DNA of 64,000 nucleotides from Collimonas arenae. GTDB lineage: Bacteria > Pseudomonadota > Gammaproteobacteria > Burkholderiales > Burkholderiaceae_D. Under the pieces are notes generated by a model. The model did no database searches, had not been told where the DNA came from, and saw only the letters and a list, made by a program, of their open reading frames with translations. Made by a program: the position numbers and the translations under genes. Numbering within the stretch: the stretch's first letter is position 1; each line of letters starts with the position of its first letter. Location of the stretch: the NCBI RefSeq assembly GCF_000786695.1, contig NZ_CP009962.1:4464001-4528000 (forward strand), given 5' to 3'. This document shows, in pieces, positions 35,237-43,305 of this stretch.

Positions 35237-37369
35237 ATGTTCAATCGACTTGCCTTCGGCATCAACCCCACCCTGCCGCTGATGCTGCAAACCGAGGCCA
35301 CCGAATGCGGCCTGGCCTGTCTTGGCATGGTGGCCGGCTATCACGGTTACCGTACCGATCTGGCGACCTTGCGACGCCGTTTCCCTGTGTCGCTCAAAGG
35401 CTCCACCTTGCGCGACCTGATCGCCATCGCCGAACAACTGCAGCTAGCGTCGCGGCCGCTGAAGCTCGACATGAGCGATCTCGGCCAGCTCAAACTACCG
35501 TGCATCCTGCACTGGAACCTGAATCACTTCGTGGTGTTGCAAGAGGTTGCTCCACGCTCTGTCACCGTTTACGATCCCGCTTTCGGCATCCGCAAGCTGT
35601 CAATGGAGGAAGCCGCCAAGGCATTCACCGGCGTGGCTCTGGAGCTATGGCCGAATCCCGGTTTCAAGCCGGCTTCCGTCACTCAGAGTGTGAAGCTGCG
35701 CAGCCTGCTGGGACGCATCACCGGCGTATATCGCTCGTTCAGCCAGATCCTGTTGCTGTCGCTGGCGCTGGAAGTGTTTGCGGTAGTCAGCCCGTTTTTC
35801 CTGCAATGGGTGATCGACAATGTGCTGGTTTCCGCCGACCGCGATCTGTTGACTACGCTGGCGCTCGGCTTCGGTTTGTTGATGCTGATGCAGCAAGCAG
35901 TCGCGGTCGCGCGCAGCTGGGTGCTGATGTACATGAGCACCACGCTCAACGTGCAATGGCAAGCCAATGTGTTTACCCATTTGCTGCGCCTGCCGGTCGC
36001 CTACTTTGAGAAGCGCCACCTGGGTGACGTGGTGTCGCGCTTCGGCGCAGTCGGCATCATCCAGCACACACTTACTACCTCGTTCCTGGAAGCGATCCTG
36101 GATGGTGTGATGACCATCGTCACGCTGGCGCTGATGTTCATCTACAGCCCGACCCTGGCATGGATCGCAATCGGCGCCATGCTGCTCTACGGCCTCGGCC
36201 GCTGGGCTTGGTTTGCGCCGTTACGGCACGCCACCGAAGAACAGATCATCCACGCCGCCAAGCAGCAGACCCACTTCCTCGAAACCATACGCGGCGTCAA
36301 GACCATCAAGCTGTTCCAGCGCCAGGACGAACGGCGCTCCAGCTGGCTGAGCCTGCTGGTGGACCAGATCAATGCCGACTTGCGCACGCAGAAACTGAGC
36401 TTGCTCTACAAGACGCTCAACGGCGTGCTGTTCGGTATCGAAAATATCCTGACCATCTGGCTTGGCGCCCGACTGGTCATGGACGGCAATTTCACAGTCG
36501 GCGCGCTCATGGCGTTCAATGCTTACAAGGGCCAGTTCGATAGCCGCGTCAGTTCGCTGATCGATAAATTCGTCGAGCTCAAGATGCTGCAATTGCAAGG
36601 AGAACGACTGGCCGATATCGTGCTGCAGGCGCCGGAAACCACGCATGGCCGCAGTGTTGGCGAAGATGATACGGCGTTGCAGCCATCGCTGGAAGTACGC
36701 GGCTTGCGCTTCCGCTATGCCGAGCAGGAACCTTATGTGCTGGACGACGTATCGTTCCGCATCGAAGCCGGTGAATCGGTGGCCATCGTCGGTCCGTCTG
36801 GCGGCGGCAAAACCACGCTGGTCAACGTCCTGCTGGGAATACTCGCTCCCGGCCAGGGCGAAGTATTGATCGGCGGCCAGCCGGTACAGCAGGTCGGCCT
36901 CGACACCTTGCGCCGCATGGTCGGCACCGTGCTGCAGGATGACGTGCTGTTCGCCGGTTCACTGGCCGACAACATCAGCTTCTTCGATCCGCAGGCAGAC
37001 CAGGCCTGGATCGGGCAATGCGCGCGGCTGGCCGCCATTGAGCAGGATATCGCCGCCATGCCGATGGGTTACAACACGCTGGTCGGCGATATGGGCACCA
37101 TTCTCTCGGGTGGCCAGAAACAACGGATCTTGCTGGCGCGCGCACTGTACAAGCGGCCGCAGATACTGTTTCTCGACGAAGCCACCAGCCATCTCGACAT
37201 CGAACGCGAGCAGCTGGTCAACGACGCCATCAAAACCATGCGCATCACGCGCGTGATCGTCGCCCACCGGCCGGAGACCATCAACAGCGCGGATCGCGCC
37301 ATCCTTCTGGCAGGCGGCAAGATCATCGATCCGCAGACGCTGCAGGCACAAGAAACGGCTACGGCATGA
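35237..37369 (+). CDS. C39 peptidase-containing ABC exporter (CvaB-like)
   Basis: 710 residues. N-terminal C39 peptidase domain (about 10-135) with the full active site: Cys24 in QTEATECGLAC, His97 (NHFVVL), Asp113 (YDPAFG). This domain cuts double-glycine leaders. Six transmembrane helices follow (about 160-440). The ATPase domain has Walker A GPSGGGKTT (near 519), signature LSGGQKQR (near 623) and Walker B ILFLDEATSHLD (near 642). All parts are intact, so it should both cleave and export the peptide encoded at 33716. Start at 35237; an upstream in-frame codon overlaps the adaptor gene. Confidence 0.95.
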   Translation: MFNRLAFGINPTLPLMLQTEATECGLACLGMVAGYHGYRTDLATLRRRFPVSLKGSTLRDLIAIAEQLQLASRPLKLDMSDLGQLKLPCILHWNLNHFVVLQEVAPRSVTVYDPAFGIRKLSMEEAAKAFTGVALELWPNPGFKPASVTQSVKLRSLLGRITGVYRSFSQILLLSLALEVFAVVSPFFLQWVIDNVLVSADRDLLTTLALGFGLLMLMQQAVAVARSWVLMYMSTTLNVQWQANVFTHLLRLPVAYFEKRHLGDVVSRFGAVGIIQHTLTTSFLEAILDGVMTIVTLALMFIYSPTLAWIAIGAMLLYGLGRWAWFAPLRHATEEQIIHAAKQQTHFLETIRGVKTIKLFQRQDERRSSWLSLLVDQINADLRTQKLSLLYKTLNGVLFGIENILTIWLGARLVMDGNFTVGALMAFNAYKGQFDSRVSSLIDKFVELKMLQLQGERLADIVLQAPETTHGRSVGEDDTALQPSLEVRGLRFRYAEQEPYVLDDVSFRIEAGESVAIVGPSGGGKTTLVNVLLGILAPGQGEVLIGGQPVQQVGLDTLRRMVGTVLQDDVLFAGSLADNISFFDPQADQAWIGQCARLAAIEQDIAAMPMGYNTLVGDMGTILSGGQKQRILLARALYKRPQILFLDEATSHLDIEREQLVNDAIKTMRITRVIVAHRPETINSADRAILLAGGKIIDPQTLQAQETATA

Positions 37370-38787
37370 GCACCCGGTTACCTGCCTTAATGCTGGCGTT
37401 GGCAGGAATGGCGACTATGACCGCCCGTGCCGAATCGATATGGTCCGATCCGCTTCGCACCATGCATGAGGTGTCGGCAACACCTGCCAAAACCGCATAC
37501 GCTACCGGTTGCAGTTTCGATGCGCAACTACCTAGTCCGCTCAGCTTGCTGGATGCTGTCGAACGGGCGCTTTGCCGCAATCCGCAAACCCGCCAGGCCT
37601 GGGCCAACGTCAAGGCGCAGGCCGCCGCCGTCGGCGTCAGCCGCGCCGCCTATCTGCCCACCCTGACCAGCAGCGGCAGCTGGAGTAAAGCAGATAACCG
37701 CTATACCTATCCCGACTTCCCCGACAATAATTCCTCGCTCAAGACTCACAGCAGCAGCGCTAACCTGAGCCTGAACTGGGTGCTGTACGACTTTGGCCTG
37801 CGCGCCGCCAACCTGGAGAGCGCGCGACAATTGCTGAACGCCGCCAACGCTGCCCAAGACGATATGCTGCAGACGATATTTCTGAGCACCGTACAAAGCT
37901 TTTACGAGGCCCAGGCGGCGCAAGCCATGCTGGCCGCAACCACCGAGGCCGAGCAAGCCGCAGAACAAAGCTTCAAGGCCAGCGCCGCCAAATACCTGGC
38001 AGGCGCTGGCGCCCTGGCCGACAAACTGCAGGCGCAAACCGCGTACGCCCAGGCCAGTTTGAAGCGCGCGCAAGCCGCCGGTGATTTACAGAATGCGCTG
38101 GGCAGCTTGGCCATCGTCATGGGCCAGCTTCCCAATACGCCGCTAACGCTGGCGCCATTGGCCGATGTTGCCGATGCACCGCTGTTGCTGCAAGCGGTCG
38201 ACCAGTTGATCGCCGACGCCGTACGCAGTCATCCGAAGATCCTGGCCGCGCAGGCGCAATGGAAGGCGGCGCAAGCACAAGCCGACGCCGCCAACGCCGA
38301 CGGCAGGCCGACGCTGTCGCTGTTCGCCACCGGCGACCGTAGCGACACGCCGATCACCCAGGTGTCATCCAAGCAGACCATCACCAGCCGCAGCATCGGC
38401 CTGCAAGTCAACATTCCACTGTTCGATGGCTTCAGCCGCAAATACAAGACGCGCGGCGCCCAGGCCCAGGCCGAGAGCAAGGAAGCCGAGCTCGCCAATA
38501 TCGAACAACAGGTCACGCTGGAAGTATGGAAAAGCCACCAGGCTCTGCGCACCGAGACCGAAAACCTGCACAGCACCGACATCCTGCTGCACAGCGCCCG
38601 TCAATCCTTCGACGTGGCGCAGGGACGCTACAAGGCCGGCGTCGGTACCATCCTGGAATTGCTGAAGGCGCAAAGCGACCTGGCCAGCGCACAGCAACAG
38701 CGCATCCTGTCGCTGACCAGTTGGCAGACAGCCAGATTACGTCTTGCGGCCAGCCTGGGACGTTTGCAGATCGACGGCATTCAATGA
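37366..38787 (+). CDS. TolC-like outer-membrane efflux protein of the peptide exporter
   Basis: 473 residues. Signal peptide (LPALMLALAGMATMTARA), then two OEP repeats with alpha-helical barrel segments (LLDAVERALCRNPQTRQAWA; LNWVLYDFGLRAANLESARQ; VNIPLFDGFSRKYKTRGAQA; GRYKAGVGTILELLKAQSDL). Overlaps the ABC gene by ATGA, so the system carries its own outer-membrane channel, unlike microcin V, which borrows the housekeeping TolC. Terminator 38849-38874 closes the operon. Confidence 0.93.
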   Translation: MSTRLPALMLALAGMATMTARAESIWSDPLRTMHEVSATPAKTAYATGCSFDAQLPSPLSLLDAVERALCRNPQTRQAWANVKAQAAAVGVSRAAYLPTLTSSGSWSKADNRYTYPDFPDNNSSLKTHSSSANLSLNWVLYDFGLRAANLESARQLLNAANAAQDDMLQTIFLSTVQSFYEAQAAQAMLAATTEAEQAAEQSFKASAAKYLAGAGALADKLQAQTAYAQASLKRAQAAGDLQNALGSLAIVMGQLPNTPLTLAPLADVADAPLLLQAVDQLIADAVRSHPKILAAQAQWKAAQAQADAANADGRPTLSLFATGDRSDTPITQVSSKQTITSRSIGLQVNIPLFDGFSRKYKTRGAQAQAESKEAELANIEQQVTLEVWKSHQALRTETENLHSTDILLHSARQSFDVAQGRYKAGVGTILELLKAQSDLASAQQQRILSLTSWQTARLRLAASLGRLQIDGIQ

Positions 38788-38843
38788 AACAGGATGGAAA
38801 CTGCGGAGAAAGTTTTTAGGAATAAATTTGATTTGCATGCCCG

Positions 38844-38901
38844 AAAACAAAAAGCCCGCTTGCGCGGGCTTTTTATGTTTTGGCGTCCCCAGGGGGATTC
38901 G
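38844..38901. repeat. Upstream copy of a 58-base repeat containing a tRNA-Glu 3' end
   Basis: This stretch recurs at 38991-39049 with one extra A. It contains a terminator hairpin and the last 20 or so bases of tRNA-Glu with CCA (38879-38901 on the minus strand), after which the sequence stops matching. It looks like an attachment-site-type duplication or a partial tandem duplication. Confidence 0.75.
38849..38874. terminator. Bidirectional intrinsic terminator after the TolC-like gene
   Basis: A5-GCCCGC, loop TTGC, GCGGGC-T5: a perfect 6-bp GC stem extended by A-T pairs. It ends the peptide-export operon on the plus strand. Confidence 0.9.
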
Positions 38902-38920
38902 CCTACATACCGCAGGCCGC

Positions 38921-38942
38921 GGAATCGCTTGCAAGCGATTCC
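38921..38942. repeat. Perfect 22-base palindrome in the tRNA-Glu spacer
   Basis: Arm GGAATCGCTTG is followed directly by its complement. Lies between the two copies of the tRNA-Glu 3' repeat. No known role. Confidence 0.6.
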
Positions 38943-38957
38943 CTTCTCATCCCCCGC

Positions 38958-38979
38958 GTAAGCCGCGCAGGCGGCTTAC
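38958..38979. repeat. Perfect hairpin GTAAGCCGC-GCAG-GCGGCTTAC
   Basis: 9-bp arms with a 4-base loop, 15 bases after the preceding palindrome, also within the duplicated tRNA-end interval. No T-run, so not an evident terminator. Confidence 0.55.
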
Positions 38980-38990
38980 TTGTGGCCACC

Positions 38991-39049
38991 AAAACAAAAA
39001 AGCCCGCTTGCGCGGGCTTTTTATGTTTTGGCGTCCCCAGGGGGATTCG
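38991..39049. repeat. Downstream copy of the 58-base repeat
   Basis: Same as 38844-38901 with one additional A. Here the repeat runs into the complete tRNA-Glu gene. Confidence 0.75.
38996..39022. terminator. Intrinsic terminator of tRNA-Glu (second copy)
   Basis: Same GCCCGC-TTGC-GCGGGC stem as at 38849, flanked by A6 and T5, 7 bases past the encoded CCA of the tRNA on the minus strand. Confidence 0.88.
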
Positions 39050-39104
39050 AACCCCCGTACTCACCGTGAAAGGGTGATGTCCTAGGCCTCTAGACGATGG
39101 GGAC
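39029..39104 (-). tRNA. tRNA-Glu (anticodon TTC), copy 1
   Basis: 76 bases including encoded CCA. Acceptor GTCCCCA/TGGGGAC, T-arm GGTTCGAATCC, anticodon loop CTTTCAC flanked by TCACC/GGTGA, so anticodon TTC. Identical to copy 2. Confidence 0.97.
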
Positions 39105-39161
39105 AGTAATCTGTCCGTACTGGCCTTTACTGCTGCTTGCTACTACTTTATTACTGCTGAT

Positions 39162-39192
39162 AAAAACAATAAAGGCCGCATTGGGCGGCCTT
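39162..39192 (-). terminator. Intrinsic terminator behind tRNA-Glu copy 2
   Basis: On the minus strand AAGGCCGC, loop CCAAT, GCGGCCTT, followed by the T-rich tail TATTGTTTTTA. Confidence 0.75.
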
Positions 39193-39272
39193 CTTGATTG
39201 TATCGAATACACTCAGTACCGAAAATCTGCGACCAATTTTTGCTCGCTTACCTGTCGATACCAAAAGAATTC

Positions 39273-39348
39273 TGGCGTCCCCAGGGGGATTCGAACCCCC
39301 GTACTCACCGTGAAAGGGTGATGTCCTAGGCCTCTAGACGATGGGGAC
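39273..39348 (-). tRNA. tRNA-Glu (anticodon TTC), copy 2
   Basis: 76 bases including CCA, the same as copy 1. The 14 bases on its 5' side (AGTAATCTGTCCGT) are also shared with copy 1, which indicates a recent tandem duplication. Confidence 0.97.
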
Positions 39349-39410
39349 AGTAATCTGTCCGTGCTACGTTTGCTGCCTTGCTACAAGTCCTGCTTCTGCT
39401 ACCAATTTGC

Positions 39411-39486
<76 letters not shown>

Positions 39487-39557
39487 GTTTGCAGAAGCGA
39501 GATTATAGCAAGCTTATTTAGCGCTTGTAAATCCCGATTTGCAGATTTATTGCAGAT

Positions 39558-40988
39558 TTACACCAGATAAGGCTGCAAACGCGCTAACACTGTGTCGCGG
39601 CCGAACAATTCCAGCACCGCATCGATCGCGGGCGTCTGCAACTGGCCGGTCACCATCAGGCGCAAAGGCATCGCGAACTGCGGCATCTTCAACGTATGCG
39701 CGGCCAGCACTTCCTTGATCATCGGCGCCAGGCTTTCCTTGTTCCATTCGACCGTTGCGCAACGTCGTGCAAAATCAGCCAACGCCGGTTTGATCGCATC
39801 GGTGAAATGTTGCGCCAGCAACACGGCATCCGGCGCCGGCTTGCGATAGAACAGCATAGCGGCAACGCCAATTTCATTGACCGTGTGAGCGCGCTCTTTC
39901 AACAGGCCGATGACTTTCGCCAGATCCGGCGCAGCGCCGAAATCGGCACCATCCTGCTCCATCAGCGGTTTGACCATCGCCGCCAGCCGCTCGTTGTCAG
40001 CCAGCTTGATATAGTGGTTGTTGACCCATGCCAGTTTTTCCACGTTGAACTGCGCCGGCGATTTCGACAAGTGGTCCAGATTGAACCACTGGCAGAACTG
40101 CTCCATGCTGAAAATTTCTTCGTCGCCGTGGCTCCAGCCAAGGCGCGCCAGGTAATTCAGCATCGCTTCCGGCAGATACCCCTGCGCAGGATAATCCATC
40201 ACGCTGACGGCGCCGTGACGCTTCGACAGCTTTTCGCCGTCGGCGCCGAGAATCATCGGTACGTGACCGTACAGCGGCAAGGTTGCTCCCAGCGCTTTCA
40301 GGATATTGATCTGGCGCGGCGTATTGTTGACGTGATCATCGCCACGGATGACGTGGGTGATCTGCATGTCCCAGTCGTCCACCACCACGCAGAAATTGTA
40401 GGTCGGCGTGCCGTCTGGACGCGCGATCACCAGGTCATCCATTTCCTTGTTGGAGATGGTGATATTGCCCTTGACCACATCGTCCCAGCTAACATCGCCG
40501 TCCAGCGGATTCTTGAAACGCACAACCGGCTTGCGGTCTGCAGGAACCGGCGGCAAAGTCTTGCCCGCCTCCGGACGCCATGTACCGTCGTAACGCGGCT
40601 TTTCACCGGCGGCACGCATGCGCTCGCGCATCGCTTCAACTTCTTCCGGCGACGAATAACAATGGTAAGCCGTGCCGTCCTTCAGCATTTGCGCGATCAC
40701 TTCGCGATAGCGGTCCATGCGGCGCATCTGGTAGAACGGACCTTCGTCATGCTCCAGGCCCAGCCACTGCATGCCGTCGATAATCGCCTGCACCGCTTCC
40801 GGCGTCGAGCGCTCCAGATCGGTATCTTCGATGCGCAACACGAAAGTGCCGCCGAAATGGCGTGCGAAAGCCCAGGAAAACAGCGCAGTGCGGGCGCCGC
40901 CCAGATGCAGGTAACCGGTCGGGCTTGGCGCAAAGCGGGTGCGCACCTTGGTGCTCGGGGAAGTTGAAGCTGGAGTGCTAGCAGTCAT
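39558..40988 (-). CDS. gltX: Glutamyl-tRNA synthetase
   Basis: 476 residues. Class I synthetase: HIGH-type motif [20 protein letters not shown] near the N-terminus and KMSKS-type KLSKRHG near residue 250, followed by the helical anticodon-binding domain. It charges tRNA-Glu; two tRNA-Glu genes lie directly downstream on the same strand. Start at 40988 (MTASTPAST); the earlier in-frame ATG at 41012 lies within a terminator-like hairpin (40989-41024), so it is less likely. Confidence 0.96.
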   Translation of the reverse strand: MTASTPASTSPSTKVRTRFAPSPTGYLHLGGARTALFSWAFARHFGGTFVLRIEDTDLERSTPEAVQAIIDGMQWLGLEHDEGPFYQMRRMDRYREVIAQMLKDGTAYHCYSSPEEVEAMRERMRAAGEKPRYDGTWRPEAGKTLPPVPADRKPVVRFKNPLDGDVSWDDVVKGNITISNKEMDDLVIARPDGTPTYNFCVVVDDWDMQITHVIRGDDHVNNTPRQINILKALGATLPLYGHVPMILGADGEKLSKRHGAVSVMDYPAQGYLPEAMLNYLARLGWSHGDEEIFSMEQFCQWFNLDHLSKSPAQFNVEKLAWVNNHYIKLADNERLAAMVKPLMEQDGADFGAAPDLAKVIGLLKERAHTVNEIGVAAMLFYRKPAPDAVLLAQHFTDAIKPALADFARRCATVEWNKESLAPMIKEVLAAHTLKMPQFAMPLRLMVTGQLQTPAIDAVLELFGRDTVLARLQPYLV

Positions 40989-41024
40989 GATAAATAAAAA
41001 CGGCCTTGGCATGCCAAAGCCGTT
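40989..41024 (-). terminator. Terminator-like hairpin directly before gltX
   Basis: 13-base arms (40999-41011 and 41012-41024). The one non-matching position is a G-U pair in minus-strand RNA and a C-A mismatch in plus-strand RNA, so the minus strand is the transcribed one. A T-rich tail (TTTTTATTTA) runs to the start codon region. Either it ends the DUF4399 transcript or it attenuates gltX. Confidence 0.65.
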
Positions 41025-41125
41025 ATCAAGGAAAACCTCATTTTACCGCGTTGCAGCAGCGGATGGAACCGCTGGCCGCAATAGCGCCGCGTCTGTTTGA
41101 ATGCTACTTGACCGTTACTTCAACG

Positions 41126-41533
41126 TTACTTCACCGTTACGTTGATGGTTTTGCTCAGTTCCGGCCCATAGGATTGATGTGCGCCGTTAGCGAACTGCAT
41201 GGTCAGTTTATATTGGCCGGGCGGCAGCGTAACGCTGGTCTCGGTTTGCCCCTTGCCAAAATGCAAATGCTTGTCGTCTATCGGAATCGACTGGCCGGCT
41301 GGAATACTATCTTCGTTGATCAGCAAATGGTGATGGCCGGTATTCGGCGTCATGTCGCCGGCCGGCTTGACTTCCATGCCGCTGACGGCGAACTTGACGG
41401 TGAACGGGCTACTGACTACGGCGCCGTCTGCTGGTTCGACGAATGAAACCGAAGCGGCGTGGGCCATTTGCGGTAACAGGCTGGCGCTCATCAGAGCGGC
41501 GGAAAACAGCAGGGAAAAAATGCGTGATTTCAT
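41126..41533 (-). CDS. Exported DUF4399 protein
   Basis: 135 residues. Signal peptide (SLLFSAALMSASLLPQMAHA) then the DUF4399 domain: VSFVEPADGAVVSSPFTVKF, the His-rich NTGHHHLLINED segment, DDKHLHFGKGQTE, and PGQYKLTMQFANGAHQSYGP. The clustered His residues could bind metal; the family's function is not established. Monocistronic by position, with a terminator-like hairpin 102 bases downstream. Confidence 0.88.
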   Translation of the reverse strand: MKSRIFSLLFSAALMSASLLPQMAHAASVSFVEPADGAVVSSPFTVKFAVSGMEVKPAGDMTPNTGHHHLLINEDSIPAGQSIPIDDKHLHFGKGQTETSVTLPPGQYKLTMQFANGAHQSYGPELSKTINVTVK

Positions 41534-41668
41534 TGTCTTGTCCTTTATATGGAGGATAGATAATTGGATGCCTCGCTTGACCGGAAATGCCAGCGTCGAA
41601 GGCCAAACAATTTACTGAGTGCAATAATACAGCGATGCTGCCAGCTTCGCTTTCAGGAGAAAATTACC

Positions 41669-42013
41669 ATGCAAGTTGCCCACGGCAATCTATTGACCAA
41701 GCTGCCATCCGACAGTTCAGCAGAAGTGTTCGAACTCCTGCATGAACGGGCTGGCCTGAAAATCGAAAGGATTGTTTCCAATGGCCAAGCCAGCCCGCCC
41801 GGATTCTGGTATGACAATCCGCAAGAGGAATGGGTGCTGCTGCTCAGCGGCAGCGCCGGCCTGACGATAGCAGACACGGCTGAAGAACACGTGATGCAGC
41901 CCGGCGCCTGGCTGCATATTCCGGCCCATTGCCGCCACCGCATCGAATGGACCGATGCAACGCAGCCCACCATCTGGCTGGCGGTGCATCATGAGGTTTC
42001 CAACGAGACTTAG
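41669..42013 (+). CDS. Small cupin-domain protein
   Basis: 114 residues, one cupin barrel: NPQEEWVLLLSGSAGLTI (motif 1, with Glu rather than the usual His pair), GAWLHIPAHCRHRIEWT (motif 2, His). Resembles short cupins of unknown role seen in Proteobacteria. Start at 41669 with AGGAGA upstream; the longer frame from 41564 has no signal. Overlaps the convergent apbC gene by 4 bases. Confidence 0.85.
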   Translation: MQVAHGNLLTKLPSDSSAEVFELLHERAGLKIERIVSNGQASPPGFWYDNPQEEWVLLLSGSAGLTIADTAEEHVMQPGAWLHIPAHCRHRIEWTDATQPTIWLAVHHEVSNET

Positions 42014-43098
42014 TCGTTCTTGATCACAATGGTCGGGAATTTGCTGCTCATATCCTTGGCTTTTTCCGCCACCTTGATCGCCACTTTGCGTGCGATCTCT
42101 TTATAGATATGCGCCACCGGACCCTCAGGTTCCGCCACCACTGTCGGCGTGCCTGAATCGGTTTGCTGGCGGATCGACATGGTCAGCGGCAAAGCCCCCA
42201 GGAAATCGACGCCGTATTCGCCGCACATCCTGGCGCCGCCGCCTTCACCGAAAATCGCTTCGGCATGGCCGCAGTTGGAGCAGATGTGAGTGCTCATGTT
42301 TTCGACGATACCGAGAATCGGAATGCCTACCTTCTCAAACATCTTCAAGCCCTTGCGCGCATCCAGCAGCGCGATGTCTTGCGGCGTGGTGACGATCACG
42401 GCCCCGGTCACCGGCACTTTTTGCGACAACGTCAGCTGGATGTCGCCGGTACCTGGCGGCATATCGACGATCAGGTAATCCAGGTCGCGCCAGTTGGTTT
42501 GGTCCAGCAACTGCTGCAAGGCCTGGGTCACGATAGGGCCGCGCCATACCATCGGCTCGTCCGGATCGACCATGAAACCGATGCTCGAGACTTGCAGGCC
42601 GTGGTTTTCCAGCGGCTCCATGGTCTTGCCATCCTTAGTTTCCGGACGGCCGCTGATGCCCATCATCATCGGTTGCGAAGGACCGTAGATATCCGCATCC
42701 AGGATGCCGACCTGCGCGCCTTCCGCCGCCAATGCCAGCGCCAGGTTGACCGCCGTGGTCGATTTTCCGACGCCGCCCTTGCCGGACGCGACTGCAATAA
42801 TGTTCTTGATGTTGGACATCAGCTTGATGCCGCGCTGCACCGCATGCGATTGTATTTTTGAATAGACGTTGGGGCTGACCCGGCCGACGCCAGCCAACGC
42901 GCCCACTGCGGCGGCGGCGGCATCGCCAATCAGGGCGAACTGGCTCTTGGCCGGATAGTCCAGTTCGACGTCAAACGCCACATTGGCGCCGTCCAACTGG
43001 ATATTGCGGGCCGACTTGCTGCTGACCAGATCCTTGCCGGTATTCGGATCGATGACGCTGGATAACGCTGCCTTGACCGCTTCAATCGTGATGCTCAT
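42010..43098 (-). CDS. apbC: Iron-sulfur cluster carrier protein ApbC/Mrp
   Basis: 362 residues. N-terminal MIP18/DUF59 domain (1-90), then a P-loop ATPase of the Mrp/NBP35 family: deviant Walker A AVASGKGGVGKSTTAVNLA near 108, DADIYGPSQPMMMG, and the cluster-binding CSNC (STHICSNCGHAEAIF). It carries and delivers Fe-S clusters to apoproteins. Start at 43098 (MSITIEAVK) has GAGGAAAAG upstream; the longer frame to 43152 has none. Divergent from metG. Confidence 0.95.
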   Translation of the reverse strand: MSITIEAVKAALSSVIDPNTGKDLVSSKSARNIQLDGANVAFDVELDYPAKSQFALIGDAAAAAVGALAGVGRVSPNVYSKIQSHAVQRGIKLMSNIKNIIAVASGKGGVGKSTTAVNLALALAAEGAQVGILDADIYGPSQPMMMGISGRPETKDGKTMEPLENHGLQVSSIGFMVDPDEPMVWRGPIVTQALQQLLDQTNWRDLDYLIVDMPPGTGDIQLTLSQKVPVTGAVIVTTPQDIALLDARKGLKMFEKVGIPILGIVENMSTHICSNCGHAEAIFGEGGGARMCGEYGVDFLGALPLTMSIRQQTDSGTPTVVAEPEGPVAHIYKEIARKVAIKVAEKAKDMSSKFPTIVIKND

Positions 43099-43305
43099 TA
43101 CTTTTCCTCTATGCAGTTCTTTATAAGATGCGGCAAGTCTAAACCAAATCACCGGCTTTCCGCTGAAGCCAGGCAGATGCAGGGATTTCCGCCGGCCCCT
43201 AAATGCAGGTAATCCATCGGTACTAAAGCGAAAACCAGCCCGGCACTGCTAAAATCACTCTTTTATTCCAACCAGCAGCGCTTGACGTTGCAAATTCATT
43301 GCCAA

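Noticed and set aside
41105..41150. Repeated GTTACTTCA-like units after the DUF4399 gene
   Set aside because: Three short imperfect copies around the gene's stop codon; too short and partly coding to call a functional repeat.
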